Positions 52,970-62,464 of a stretch of DNA of 64,000 bases are shown here, piece after piece. Origin of the DNA: Ideonella alba. Lineage in GTDB: Bacteria > Pseudomonadota > Gammaproteobacteria > Burkholderiales > Burkholderiaceae_C. Both the position numbers and the translations under genes were made by a program. The stretch is from positions 186,001-250,000 of the forward strand of contig NZ_JAGQDF010000005.1 of NCBI RefSeq assembly GCF_018069875.1. Reading direction: 5' to 3'. The notes beneath the pieces were generated by a model. That model had not been told where the DNA came from, ran no database searches, and saw nothing but the letters and a program-made list of their open reading frames with translations. Every line of letters starts with the position of its first letter. Position 1 is the stretch's first letter.

Positions 52970-53980
52970 TCAGGCCGTGACGAAGAAGCGCTGCACCATG
53001 TCCGCCGGCAGGGCGGCGCCGGTGCGGTGGGCACGCTGCACCACCTGCCAGAAGTAACGGAAGCTCGCACGATCATGCAACTGCTCACGCCCGGCATGGC
53101 GGTGGGGGATCGGTGCCCAGTCGGCCTCCTGCGCGGCCACGATGATCTCGAGCGCCTGCTCGACCTCGTCGGCCGCCGGTGAGAAGGCCTCGACGATGGG
53201 GCGGATCTGGTCGGGATGGATGCTCCACATGCGCGTGTAGCCCAGCTCCCGCGCCGCGCGCCGGGCGGCCTGGCGCAGACCGTCCAGGTCCTTGAACTCG
53301 GTGACCACGCAGTGCGAGGGCACCTTGCCGGCGGCGTGGCAGGCGGCGGCGATCTCCAGCTTGGCGCGCAGCACCAGCGGGTGTTCGAACTGGCCGGGCA
53401 CGCCCATCGCCGACTGCGGAATGGCGCCGCGGTGTGCCGAGACGAAGTCCATCAGCCCGAAGGACAGGCTCTCCAGCCGGGGGTGCTCGGCCAGCGCCCG
53501 CACATCGCGCAGCGCGCCGTGGGTTTCCACCAGCGCCTGCAGCGGCAGCGGCCGGGTGATGCCGCTGCGCGCCAGCGTGGCGTCCACCGCGCGGGCGGCG
53601 GCGTCCAGGTCGGCAGCGTCGCGCGGCTTGGGGATCATCAGGTAGGCCAGGCGCTGGCCGGCGCGCGGCAGCAGGGCGTCGAGCATCGGCTGGAAGGCCG
53701 GGTGGTCGACCGGCACCACGCGTGCGCCGACGCGGCCATGCCGGTTCAGCGGCGAGTCGACCAGCTCGGCCATCAGGTGGGCATGCTCCACCTCGCCGCC
53801 CACCGGCGCGCCATCCTCGCCGTCCAGCGTGACATCGAACACCGGGCCCAGCTCGGCCTGCAACTGCAGGCTCTTGCGCATGCGCGCCTCGACGCCACAG
53901 TAGTGGTCACAGACCGGCATCTCGGGAACGGCATCGCCTTCCTCGAACAGGACCTCGGCAGGGTGGCGCAGGGAACTCAT
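52970..53980 (-). CDS. HpcH/HpaI-family CoA ester lyase (malyl/citramalyl-CoA lyase type)
   Basis: This is a 336-residue TIM-barrel lyase of the CitE/malyl-CoA-lyase superfamily. The metal and substrate motifs DVTLDGEDGAPVG, IPKPRDAADLD, ALVETHGALRDV and SFGLMDFVSAHRG are evident. It likely cleaves or forms a 3-hydroxyacyl-CoA such as malyl-CoA or citramalyl-CoA; which one is not decidable here. It lies just downstream of mdh on the same strand but after an intrinsic terminator, and malate/acetyl-CoA chemistry would suit this TCA neighbourhood. Confidence 0.88.
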   Translation of the reverse strand: MSSLRHPAEVLFEEGDAVPEMPVCDHYCGVEARMRKSLQLQAELGPVFDVTLDGEDGAPVGGEVEHAHLMAELVDSPLNRHGRVGARVVPVDHPAFQPMLDALLPRAGQRLAYLMIPKPRDAADLDAAARAVDATLARSGITRPLPLQALVETHGALRDVRALAEHPRLESLSFGLMDFVSAHRGAIPQSAMGVPGQFEHPLVLRAKLEIAAACHAAGKVPSHCVVTEFKDLDGLRQAARRAARELGYTRMWSIHPDQIRPIVEAFSPAADEVEQALEIIVAAQEADWAPIPHRHAGREQLHDRASFRYFWQVVQRAHRTGAALPADMVQRFFVTA

Positions 53981-54004
53981 CGGCGATCGACGCTGAAGAC
54001 AAAG

Positions 54005-54036
54005 AAAAAGCCGGCGGCCTGGTGGGCGCGCCGGCT
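54005..54036 (-). terminator. Intrinsic terminator of mdh
   Basis: On the minus strand the stem AGCCGGCG/CGCCGGCT (plus coordinates 54009-54016 and 54029-54036, 12-base loop) is followed by a T run (54005-54009). It lies about 40 bp after the mdh stop and separates mdh from the CoA ester lyase gene. Confidence 0.75.
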
Positions 54037-54074
54037 GTCGAGCTTACCGCGCGAATGCGGTCAGCGGCGAGGCA

Positions 54075-55061
54075 TCACAGCAGGTGCTTGACGCCGTCCT
54101 TCTCGCCCTCGAGCTCGGCCAGGGTCTTGTTGATGCACTCTTGCGAGAACGCATCGATCGGCAGGCCCTCGACGATCTTGTACTCGCCGCCTTCGCAGGT
54201 GACGGGGTAGCCGAACATGGTCTCGGCCGGAATGCCGTACTCGCCCTTGGACGGGATGCCCATGGTGACCCACTGGCCGTTGGTGCCCAGGGCCCAGTCG
54301 CGCATGTGGTCGATCGCGGCGTTGGCGGCCGAGGCGGCCGACGACAGGCCGCGCGCGGCGATGATGGCGGCGCCACGCTTGCCCACGGTGGGCAGGAAGG
54401 TGTTGGCGTTCCAATCGTGGTCGTTGATCGTGTCCTTGACGCTCTTGCCGTTCACGGTGGCGAAGCGGTAGTCGGCGTACATGGTGGGCGAGTGGTTGCC
54501 CCAGACGCACAGCTTCTGGATGTCGCCGACGGCGCAGCCGATCTTGGCGGCGATCTGCGAGGCGGCGCGGTTGTGGTCCAGGCGCAGCATGGCGGTGAAG
54601 TTCTTGGCCGGCAGGTCCGGGGCCGACTTCATCGCGATGTAGGCGTTGGTGTTGGCCGGGTTGCCGACCACCAGCACCTTGACGTTGCGCGAGGCCACGG
54701 CGTTCAGGGCCTTGCCCTGGGCGGTGAAGATCTGGGCGTTGGCGGCCAGCAGGTCAGCGCGCTCCATGCCGGGGCCGCGCGGACGGGCGCCGACCAGCAG
54801 CGCGTAGTCGGTGTCCTTGAAGGCGGTCATCGGGTCGCTGTGGGCCTCGATGCCGGCCAGCAGCGGGAAGGCGCAGTCTTCCAGCTCCATGATCACGCCC
54901 TTGAGCGCGTTCTGGGCCTTCTCGTCGGGAATTTCCAGCAGTTGCAGGATGACGGGCTGGTCCTTGCCCAGCATCTCGCCAGAGGCGATGCGGAACAGCA
55001 GCGCGTAGCCGATCTGGCCAGCGGCGCCGGTGACGGCCACGCGAACGGGGGTCTTGCTCAT
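54075..55061 (-). CDS. mdh: Malate dehydrogenase
   Basis: This NAD-dependent malate dehydrogenase (malate to oxaloacetate, TCA cycle) has 328 residues and belongs to the cytosolic-type (MDH type 2) group common in betaproteobacteria. It shows the Rossmann motif [21 protein letters not shown], the substrate arginine loop [40 protein letters not shown] and the catalytic His in [14 protein letters not shown] good promoter (TTGACG-N17-TAGACT) lies 114 bp upstream, with the GntR-type palindrome immediately before its -35. It is divergent from gntR. Confidence 0.97.
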   Translation of the reverse strand: MSKTPVRVAVTGAAGQIGYALLFRIASGEMLGKDQPVILQLLEIPDEKAQNALKGVIMELEDCAFPLLAGIEAHSDPMTAFKDTDYALLVGARPRGPGMERADLLAANAQIFTAQGKALNAVASRNVKVLVVGNPANTNAYIAMKSAPDLPAKNFTAMLRLDHNRAASQIAAKIGCAVGDIQKLCVWGNHSPTMYADYRFATVNGKSVKDTINDHDWNANTFLPTVGKRGAAIIAARGLSSAASAANAAIDHMRDWALGTNGQWVTMGIPSKGEYGIPAETMFGYPVTCEGGEYKIVEGLPIDAFSQECINKTLAELEGEKDGVKHLL

Positions 55062-55180
55062 GAGGGGGCTCCGGGAAAAGAGGAGGGAGGTTGCGTTAAC
55101 CGGCTGACGCGGGGCTGTCGTCCCTGGGCGCGCGCGGGGCAGGCGCCGGGGCGGCTGGCAGACCGCACGTAGAGCCTCTG

Positions 55181-55209
55181 AGTCTAGGGGGGAACCCGGA
55201 GATCGTCAA
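55181..55209 (-). promoter_or_regulatory. Sigma-70 promoter of mdh
   Basis: On the minus strand TTGACG (55204-55209), a 17-bp spacer and TAGACT (55181-55186) give a near-consensus promoter. Transcription would begin near 55175, giving a leader of about 115 nt. Confidence 0.75.
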
Positions 55210-55216
55210 GATTCAT

Positions 55217-55234
55217 ATGTCTTATATAAGACAT
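55217..55234. promoter_or_regulatory. Perfect 18-bp palindromic operator between mdh and gntR
   Basis: ATGTCTTATATAAGACAT is a perfect palindrome and strikingly AT-rich against the genome background. It lies 8 bp upstream of the mdh -35 and upstream of the gntR start. The same core occurs in the acnB promoter, so it is very likely the binding site of the adjacent GntR protein. Confidence 0.8.
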
Positions 55235-55286
55235 CAGTTGGTTTTTCATGGACGCCGCTGGTGCGCCTGTGCTGCAATGCGCGCCC

Positions 55287-56060
55287 ATGTCTGCGCAACT
55301 GCCCGCCGATCCACCCGACGCCGACGTCCTGCCGGTGGCCGAGGGCCCTGCCTTCAGCCCCCTGTACCAGCAGATCAAGGCGCTGCTGGTGCGCAGCCTG
55401 CAGGAAGGCGAATGGAAGCCGGCCGAGGCAATCCCCAGCGAGACCGACCTGGCCCAGCGCTACAAGGTCAGCCAGGGCACGGTGCGCAAGGCAATCGACG
55501 AACTGGCCGCCGAGAACCTGGTGGTGCGCCGCCAGGGCAAGGGCACCTTCGTCGCCACCCACGCCGAAGAGAACATCCAGTACCGCTTCCTGCGGCTGAC
55601 GCCCGATGACGGTCCGTCCACCGGCATGGCGCGGCGCTTCCTGGACTGCCGGCGCATGCGTGCGCCCGCCGAGGTGGCCAAGGCCCTGGCGCTGAAGGCT
55701 GGTGACAGTGCGGTGCTGGTGCGCCGCACGCTCAGCCGGGACGGCAGCCCGGTGGTGCTGGACGAGATCTGGCTGCCCGCCGGCCCGTTCAAGGGCCTGA
55801 GCGCCGAGCGCCTGTCGCAGTACGCCGGTCCGATGTACGGCCTGTTCGAGAGCGAGTTCGGCGTGCGCATGATCCGCGCCGAGGAAAAGATCCGCGCCGT
55901 GGCGGCCGATGCCGCCACGGCGGAACTGCTGGAGGTGCCGGTCGGCACGCCGCTGCTGAGCGTCGAGCGCCTGGCCCACACCTATGGTGATCGCCCGGTG
56001 GAACTGCGCCGCGGCCTGTACAACACCGCCGCCCACTTCTACCGCAATGAACTCAACTGA
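55287..56060 (+). CDS. GntR-family (UTRA/HutC-type) transcriptional regulator of TCA genes
   Basis: This is a 257-residue repressor-type regulator with an N-terminal winged helix (about 28-95: FSPLYQQIKALLVRSLQEGE, IPSETDLAQRYKVSQGTVRKA, VVRRQGKGTFVATH) and a C-terminal UTRA ligand domain (FKGLSAERLSQYAGPMYGLFE, RLAHTYGDRPVELRRGLYN). Start ATG 55287 is preferred for family length; an in-frame ATG at 55248 would add 13 residues. It sits between mdh and sdhCDAB, with a palindromic operator 50 bp upstream. The effector is unknown; a TCA intermediate is a fair guess. Confidence 0.88.
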   Translation: MSAQLPADPPDADVLPVAEGPAFSPLYQQIKALLVRSLQEGEWKPAEAIPSETDLAQRYKVSQGTVRKAIDELAAENLVVRRQGKGTFVATHAEENIQYRFLRLTPDDGPSTGMARRFLDCRRMRAPAEVAKALALKAGDSAVLVRRTLSRDGSPVVLDEIWLPAGPFKGLSAERLSQYAGPMYGLFESEFGVRMIRAEEKIRAVAADAATAELLEVPVGTPLLSVERLAHTYGDRPVELRRGLYNTAAHFYRNELN

Positions 56061-56226
56061 GGCGGCCCGGGCCCGCGCGAGTCCGTGATCTCGACGCTGG
56101 CAAGCCCACTGAAAGCTTGTTGCAGTGCAATAGAATCTTTCGGTTTCACCGTGGGAACACCGTGAACCGCTAGCCCCCTCCCGACTCCGATCCTTTCCCG
56201 AGCGACCACAACAAGGACACCCCCTC

Positions 56227-56658
56227 ATGGCCGATACGCTCAAGCAACGCCCGGAGTTCCGCAACATCAATGCGTTGACGGACCTTCGCAACTACCGGCT
56301 CCCGCCGGCGGGCATCGTCTCCATCCTGCACCGTATCAGCGGCATGGTCATGTTCCTGCTGCTGCCCCTGGTGATCTGGCTGTTCGACACCAGCGTCACC
56401 TCGGAGGTGAGCTTCGACACCTTCCGCAGCGCCTTCCTGGCCGGCCTGGGCCCGATCCCCGGCGTGCTGGTCAAGCTGGTCGTGCTGGGTCTGATCTGGT
56501 CCTATCTGCACCACTTCACCGCCGGCGTGCGCCACCTTTTGATGGATGCCACCCACAGCGTCAGCAAGGAGCAGGGCAAGAGCTCGGCCGTCATCACCCT
56601 GGCGGTGAGCCTGCTGCTGACCGCGGCCCTGGGCGCCAAGCTCTTCGGCCTGTACTGA
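56227..56658 (+). CDS. sdhC: Succinate dehydrogenase cytochrome b556 subunit
   Basis: This is the larger membrane anchor (143 residues) of complex II, binding haem b and ubiquinone with SdhD. It has three membrane helices: ILHRISGMVMFLLLPLVIWL, LVKLVVLGLIWSYLHHFTAG and ITLAVSLLLTAALGAKLF. The family motifs RPEFRNINAL, HRISG and HHFTAGVRHLLMD are present; the last contains the likely haem-ligand histidine. It opens the sdhCDAB operon; AAGGA precedes the ATG. A -10-like TAGAAT at 56131-56136 may mark the operon promoter. Confidence 0.95.
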   Translation: MADTLKQRPEFRNINALTDLRNYRLPPAGIVSILHRISGMVMFLLLPLVIWLFDTSVTSEVSFDTFRSAFLAGLGPIPGVLVKLVVLGLIWSYLHHFTAGVRHLLMDATHSVSKEQGKSSAVITLAVSLLLTAALGAKLFGLY

Positions 56659-56680
56659 GCCACGACAAGGACAACACGAC

Positions 56681-57043
56681 ATGGCAATCGAACACGGTTC
56701 CAAGCGGCTGGTCGTCGGCGCCAGCTACGGCCTGCGCGACTGGCTGGCCCAGCGCATCACCGCGGTGCTGATGGCGCTCTTCACGGTGGTCCTGCTGGTG
56801 CAGGTGCTGATGCCCGGCGAGATGGGCTACGACAAGTGGGCCGGCATCTTCGCCGCCCAGTGGATGAAGTTCCTGACCTTCTCGGTCATCGTCGCGCTGG
56901 CCTGGCATGCCTGGGTGGGCGTGCGCGACATCTGGATGGACTACGTCAAGCCGGTGGGCATCCGCCTGGCGCTGCACGTCTTCACCATCGTCTGGCTGGT
57001 CGGCTGCGCCGGCTGGGCCATCCAAGTGCTGTGGCGCCTCTGA
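56681..57043 (+). CDS. sdhD: Succinate dehydrogenase hydrophobic membrane anchor subunit
   Basis: This is the second membrane anchor of complex II (120 residues): three helices including ITAVLMALFTVVLLVQVL, FLTFSVIVALAWHAWVGV and LHVFTIVWLVGCAGWAIQVL. The segment LAWHAWVGVRDIWMDYVKP is the SdhD signature, with a histidine near the haem. It is separated from sdhC by 22 bp and from sdhA by 33 bp, within the operon. Confidence 0.95.
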   Translation: MAIEHGSKRLVVGASYGLRDWLAQRITAVLMALFTVVLLVQVLMPGEMGYDKWAGIFAAQWMKFLTFSVIVALAWHAWVGVRDIWMDYVKPVGIRLALHVFTIVWLVGCAGWAIQVLWRL

Positions 57044-57076
57044 TCGCCCACGCACCCGACTGAGAAGAGACACACC

Positions 57077-58843
57077 ATGACTCAAGTTTCCAAGCGCAAG
57101 TTCGACGTCGTCATCGTCGGCGCCGGCGGCTCCGGCATGCGCGCTTCGCTGCAGCTGTCGCTGGCCGGCCTCAACGTGGCCGTGCTGTCCAAGGTCTTCC
57201 CCACCCGCTCGCACACCGTGGCGGCGCAGGGCGGCATCGGTGCCTCGCTGGGCAACATGTCGGAAGACAACTGGCACTACCACTTCTTCGACACCGTCAA
57301 GGGCTCCGACTGGCTCGGCGACCAGGACGCGATCGAGTTCATGTGCCGCGAGGCGCCCAAGGTCGTCTATGAGCTTGAGCACTTCGGCATGCCGTTCGAC
57401 CGCAATCCCGACGGCACGATCTACCAGCGCCCCTTCGGCGGCCATACCGCCAACTACGGCGAGAAGCCGGTGCAGCGCGCCTGCGCCGCCGCCGACCGCA
57501 CCGGCCACGCGCTGCTGCACACGCTGTACCAGCAGAACGTCAAGGCCCGCACCAACTTCTTTGTGGAGTGGATGGCGCTGGACCTGATCCGCGACGCCGA
57601 CGGCGACGTGGTGGGTGTCACCGCGCTGGAGATGGAAACCGGCGACCTGCACATCCTCGAAGCCAAGACGGTGCTGATGGCCACCGGTGGCGCCGGTCGC
57701 ATCTACGCCGCCTCCACCAACGCCTTCATCAACACCGGTGACGGTCTGGGCATGGCCTCGCGTGCCGGCATCCCGCTGGAGGACATGGAGTTCTGGCAGT
57801 TCCACCCGACCGGCGTGGCCGGCGCCGGCGTGCTGCTGACCGAAGGCTGCCGCGGCGAAGGCGCGATCCTGCGCAATGCCAACGGCGAGCGCTTCATGGA
57901 GCGCTATGCGCCCACGCTGAAGGACCTGGCGCCGCGCGACTTCGTCTCGCGCTCGATGGACCAGGAGATCAAGGAAGGTCGCGGCTGCGGTCCGAACAAG
58001 GACTACGTGCTGCTCGACATGACCCACCTGGGCGCCGAGACCATCATGAAGCGGCTGCCCTCGGTGTTCGAGATCGGCCACAACTTCGCCAACGTCGACA
58101 TCACCAAGGAGCCGATCCCGGTGGTGCCGACCATCCATTACCAGATGGGCGGCATCCCGACCAACGTCAACGGCCAGGTGGTGGTGCCGAAGAACGGCGT
58201 GCCCAACGAGGTGGTCAACGGCCTGTACGCGGTGGGCGAGTGCTCCTGCGTGTCGGTGCATGGCGCCAACCGCCTGGGCACCAACTCGCTGCTCGACCTG
58301 GTGGTCTTCGGCCGTGCCGCCGGCAACCACATCGTTGCCAGCGCGCTCAAGCAGAAGAACCACAAGCCGCTGCCGGCCGACGCCGCTGACCGCACGCTGG
58401 CCCGCTTGGCGCGCCTGGACTCGGCCAAGAACGGCGAGTACGCGCAGGACGTGGCCAACGACATCCGCGCCACGATGCAGAAGCACGCCGGCGTCTTCCG
58501 CACCCAGGCCAGCATGGACGAGGGCGTACAGAAGATCATGCAGGTCGCCGAGCGCGTGAAGTCGATCGGCCTGAAGGACAACTCCAAGGTCTTCAACACC
58601 GCCCGCATCGAGGCGCTGGAAGTGGAGAACCTGATCGAGGCCGCCAAGGCCACGATGACCTCGGCCGCGGCGCGTCCGGAAAGCCGCGGTGCGCATGCGC
58701 ACAACGACTACCCGAACCGCGACGACGCCAACTGGATGAAGCACACGCTGTGGTACTCCGAAGGCAACCGCCTGGACTACAAGCCGGTCAACCTGACGCC
58801 GCTCACCGTGGAATCGGTGCCGCCGAAGGTCCGTACGTTCTAA
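57077..58843 (+). CDS. sdhA: Succinate dehydrogenase flavoprotein subunit
   Basis: This is the catalytic flavoprotein of complex II (588 residues), oxidising succinate to fumarate. It shows the FAD-binding motif VVIVGAGGSGMRASLQLS. The covalent-FAD histidine is in RSHTVAAQGGI, followed by the active-site region QFHPTGVAGAGVLLTEGCRGEG, YQMGGIPTN, the second FAD segment GANRLGTNSLLDLVVFGRAAG, and the C-terminal NDYPNRDDANWMKHTL. Complete and normal in length. Its FAD attachment would be assisted by SdhE, encoded downstream in the same cluster. Confidence 0.97.
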   Translation: MTQVSKRKFDVVIVGAGGSGMRASLQLSLAGLNVAVLSKVFPTRSHTVAAQGGIGASLGNMSEDNWHYHFFDTVKGSDWLGDQDAIEFMCREAPKVVYELEHFGMPFDRNPDGTIYQRPFGGHTANYGEKPVQRACAAADRTGHALLHTLYQQNVKARTNFFVEWMALDLIRDADGDVVGVTALEMETGDLHILEAKTVLMATGGAGRIYAASTNAFINTGDGLGMASRAGIPLEDMEFWQFHPTGVAGAGVLLTEGCRGEGAILRNANGERFMERYAPTLKDLAPRDFVSRSMDQEIKEGRGCGPNKDYVLLDMTHLGAETIMKRLPSVFEIGHNFANVDITKEPIPVVPTIHYQMGGIPTNVNGQVVVPKNGVPNEVVNGLYAVGECSCVSVHGANRLGTNSLLDLVVFGRAAGNHIVASALKQKNHKPLPADAADRTLARLARLDSAKNGEYAQDVANDIRATMQKHAGVFRTQASMDEGVQKIMQVAERVKSIGLKDNSKVFNTARIEALEVENLIEAAKATMTSAAARPESRGAHAHNDYPNRDDANWMKHTLWYSEGNRLDYKPVNLTPLTVESVPPKVRTF

Positions 58844-58879
58844 GCCGGTGCATCGCCACTTCCTTTCCAACGAGCGTCC

Positions 58880-58960
58880 GGCCGAGCGCCGGGCCGCTCC
58901 CAAGCCGGCCGGCATCCCCTTGGGGGATCGGTCGGCGTACCCGACGAACGAGGGGTAAAC
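58880..58960 (+). repeat. Candidate dispersed intergenic repeat in the sdhA-sdhB gap
   Basis: The 117-bp gap between sdhA and sdhB is unusually long for this operon. It contains palindromic pieces: an ATCCCC/GGGGAT hairpin (58914-58928) and GTCGG/CCGAC just after it. From memory, very similar elements are scattered between genes in related Burkholderiales; no second copy is present in this window. Its final bases supply the GAGGGG ribosome-binding site of sdhB. Confidence 0.4.
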
Positions 58961-59668
58961 ATGTCTGACAAGCGCACGTTCCAGATCTACCGCTACGACC
59001 CCGACAAGGACGCCAAGCCCTACATGCAGACCATCGAGATCGAGCTCGATGGCAATGAGCGCATGCTGCTGGACGCCCTGGTCAAGCTCAAGGCCGTCGA
59101 CCCGACGCTGAGCTTCCGCCGCTCCTGCCGCGAAGGCGTGTGCGGCTCGGACGCGATGAACATCAACGGCAAGAACGGCCTGGCCTGCCTGACCAACATG
59201 CGCACGCTGCCCCAGACCGTGGTGCTGCGTCCGCTGCCGGGCCTGCCGGTCATCCGCGACCTGATCGTGGACATGACCCAGTTCTTCAAGCAGTACCACT
59301 CGATCAAGCCCTACCTGGTCAACGACACGCTGCCGCCCGAGAAGGAGCGCCTGCAGTCGCCCGAGCAGCGCGAGGAGCTGGATGGCCTGTACGAGTGCAT
59401 CCTGTGCGCCAGCTGCTCCACCAGCTGCCCCAGCTTCTGGTGGAACCCGGACAAGTTCGTCGGCCCGGCCGGCTTGCTGCAGGCCTACCGCTTCATCGCC
59501 GACAGCCGCGACCAGGACACCAGCGCCCGTCTCGACAACCTGGAAGATCCGTACCGCCTGTTCCGTTGCCACACGATCATGAACTGCGTGGACGTCTGCC
59601 CCAAGGGCCTGAACCCCACCAAGGCGATTGGCAAGATCAAGGAGCTGATGGTCCGCCGCGCCGTCTGA
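58961..59668 (+). CDS. sdhB: Succinate dehydrogenase iron-sulfur subunit
   Basis: This is the electron-transfer subunit of complex II (235 residues). The [2Fe-2S] cluster motif CREGVCGSDAMNINGKNGLAC is at about residues 55-77. The [4Fe-4S] and [3Fe-4S] ligands are in CILCASCSTSCP (about 147-158) and CHTIMNCVDVCPKGLNP (about 206-222). Complete. It is separated from sdhA by 117 bp holding a probable repeat element, and is followed by sdhE after 38 bp. Confidence 0.97.
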   Translation: MSDKRTFQIYRYDPDKDAKPYMQTIEIELDGNERMLLDALVKLKAVDPTLSFRRSCREGVCGSDAMNINGKNGLACLTNMRTLPQTVVLRPLPGLPVIRDLIVDMTQFFKQYHSIKPYLVNDTLPPEKERLQSPEQREELDGLYECILCASCSTSCPSFWWNPDKFVGPAGLLQAYRFIADSRDQDTSARLDNLEDPYRLFRCHTIMNCVDVCPKGLNPTKAIGKIKELMVRRAV

Positions 59669-59706
59669 CGACGACGCGCCACGGTCAACTTCGAGCAAGC
59701 CTGGGC

Positions 59707-59976
59707 ATGGACACTGCACCGTTGACAGCCACCGACATCAGCCGCCTCAAGTGGCGTTGCCGGCGTGGGCTGCTCGAGAACGACCTGTTCGTGGAGCGCT
59801 TCTTCCGTCGCTACGAGAGCACGCTCTCGGTGCGACAGGTGGAAGGCCTGCAGAAACTGATGGACCTGGCCGATAACGACCTGCTCGATCTCCTGCTGGC
59901 CCGCAAGGAGCCCGAAGGCGATCTCGACCAACCCGAGGTGCGGGACGTCCTGGCGCAGCTGCGCCAGCCCGGTTGA
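59707..59976 (+). CDS. sdhE: FAD assembly factor SdhE
   Basis: This is a small helical protein (89 residues) of the SdhE/YgfY family that promotes covalent attachment of FAD to SdhA. The conserved RGxxE motif is in CRRGLLENDLFVERFF, followed by LQKLMDLADNDLLDLLL. Position right after sdhB supports the assignment. The start MDTAPLTATDIS gives the expected length. gltA follows 28 bp downstream. Confidence 0.93.
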   Translation: MDTAPLTATDISRLKWRCRRGLLENDLFVERFFRRYESTLSVRQVEGLQKLMDLADNDLLDLLLARKEPEGDLDQPEVRDVLAQLRQPG

Positions 59977-60004
59977 AGCACGATTTGTTTGAAAGGACCC
60001 GACG

Positions 60005-61315
<1,311 letters not shown>

Positions 61316-61349
61316 TCCCACCCCGGGCGCGCTGTCGCCCGGTGACTGC

Positions 61350-61374
61350 AGGCCGCCCTCGGGGCGGCCTTTTT
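61350..61374 (+). terminator. Intrinsic terminator of the sdh-gltA operon
   Basis: AGGCCGCC (61350-61357), a 5-base loop and GGCGGCCT (61363-61370) form a perfect 8-bp stem running into five T. It lies 35 bp after the gltA stop. Confidence 0.9.
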
Positions 61375-61496
61375 CATGGCGCGCTGCCGCTGCGGGGCGG
61401 CTCAAGCGTGCGTTGCATCACACAGATGGGCTCGGTAAGGCCTTGATTCCGGTCGCTTTTCGGCCGACAAGGCGGCGCCCGGGCGCTTGAAGATGG

Positions 61497-61521
61497 GGGT
61501 ATCTCAGTAGTGGGGATACCC
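61497..61521 (+). promoter_or_regulatory. Hairpin directly before the mshI start codon
   Basis: GGGTATC (61497-61503) and GATACCC (61515-61521) form a 7-bp stem with an 11-base loop, ending 1 nt before the GTG start of mshI. No clear Shine-Dalgarno is visible outside it. If transcribed, it would occupy the ribosome landing site and could limit translation of the pilus operon; alternatively it is a DNA operator. Confidence 0.4.
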
Positions 61522-61522
61522 T

Positions 61523-62464
61523 GTGCCGACCACGCCTGCCGTCCGCGACACCGACCACTGGGTCGGTCTGGCGCTGACCGACGCCGAATACGCCCTGGCC
61601 GAAGTGCGCCAGCCGGCGGGTGCGCGTCCGTGCGTGGTGCGTGTGGCCAGCGGCCCCCGGCCGCAGGGCTGGCGGCCTTGGCAGGCGCTGCGTCGTCGCC
61701 ACGAGCTGGGCGCCATTCCCGTGGTGCTGGTGCTGCCGATGGCGGGCTACCGTCTGCTGGGCGCCGACGCGCCCGAGCTGCCCCGCGCCGACTGGCCCGA
61801 TGCGCTGCGCTGGCGCATCAAGGACGCGGTCGACTTCCCGGTGGAGGATGCCGCGATCGATGTGCTGGCCGTGCCCCCCGCCGACCCGACGGCCCCGGTG
61901 CGCAGCACCTGGGTCGTGGCGGCGCCGGCCACCACCCTGCAGCCGCTCGCCGAGGACTGCCAGACGGCCCGGCTGCCGCTGGAGGCGATCGACATCGTCG
62001 AGACCGCGCTGCGCAATCTGTGTGCGCTGAGCGACGACCATGAGCGTGCCCGCGCCCTGCTGTGGGCCGGTCCGCAGCAGGCGGTGCTGGTGGTCACGCT
62101 GCGTGGCGAGCTGTTGCTGGCGCGGCGCATCGACGTCGCCGGCGACCTGCTGGTGCATGAGGACGCCGGCCTGCGCCAACAGGCCACCGACCGCATGGCA
62201 CTGGAACTGCAGCGCACGCTGGACCTGTGCGAGCGCCAGTTCAGCCACGCCAACGTCGCGGGTCTGGCGGTGTTGCCCGGCGCTGCCGCCCAGGCCCTGT
62301 GCGACGAGCTGGGTCAGGTGCTGTATGTGCCGGTCAGCCTGATGCCGGTGCAGGAGCTGGTCGATGTCAGCGACGCACCCGAGCTGGCCGACCCGGCTCG
62401 CCTGGGAACCCACCTGGTGGCCCTGGGTGCCGCGTTGCGCCAGGCGGTGCAGGCCCCGACATGA
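61523..62464 (+). CDS. mshI: MSHA biogenesis protein MshI (PilM-like)
   Basis: This is a 313-residue actin-like-fold protein, the cytoplasmic PilM/MshI component that links the pilus alignment complex to the membrane. GTG start (VPTTPAVRDTDHW). It has LPMAGYRLLGADAPELPRADWPDALRWRIKD, VDFPVEDAAIDVLAVP, and AIDIVETALRNLC of the MshI/PilM pattern. It shares a 4-bp overlap with the PilN-like gene. The gene order PilM-PilN-PilO-PilP-like at the right edge identifies a type IV-related MSHA pilus operon. Confidence 0.8.
   Translation: MPTTPAVRDTDHWVGLALTDAEYALAEVRQPAGARPCVVRVASGPRPQGWRPWQALRRRHELGAIPVVLVLPMAGYRLLGADAPELPRADWPDALRWRIKDAVDFPVEDAAIDVLAVPPADPTAPVRSTWVVAAPATTLQPLAEDCQTARLPLEAIDIVETALRNLCALSDDHERARALLWAGPQQAVLVVTLRGELLLARRIDVAGDLLVHEDAGLRQQATDRMALELQRTLDLCERQFSHANVAGLAVLPGAAAQALCDELGQVLYVPVSLMPVQELVDVSDAPELADPARLGTHLVALGAALRQAVQAPT

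Noticed and set aside
56061-56226. A copy of the GntR-type palindrome in the sdhC promoter
   Set aside because: The region was read for TCTTATATAAGA-like sequence and none was found; only a -10-like TAGAAT stands out, so sdh control by the regulator is not claimed.
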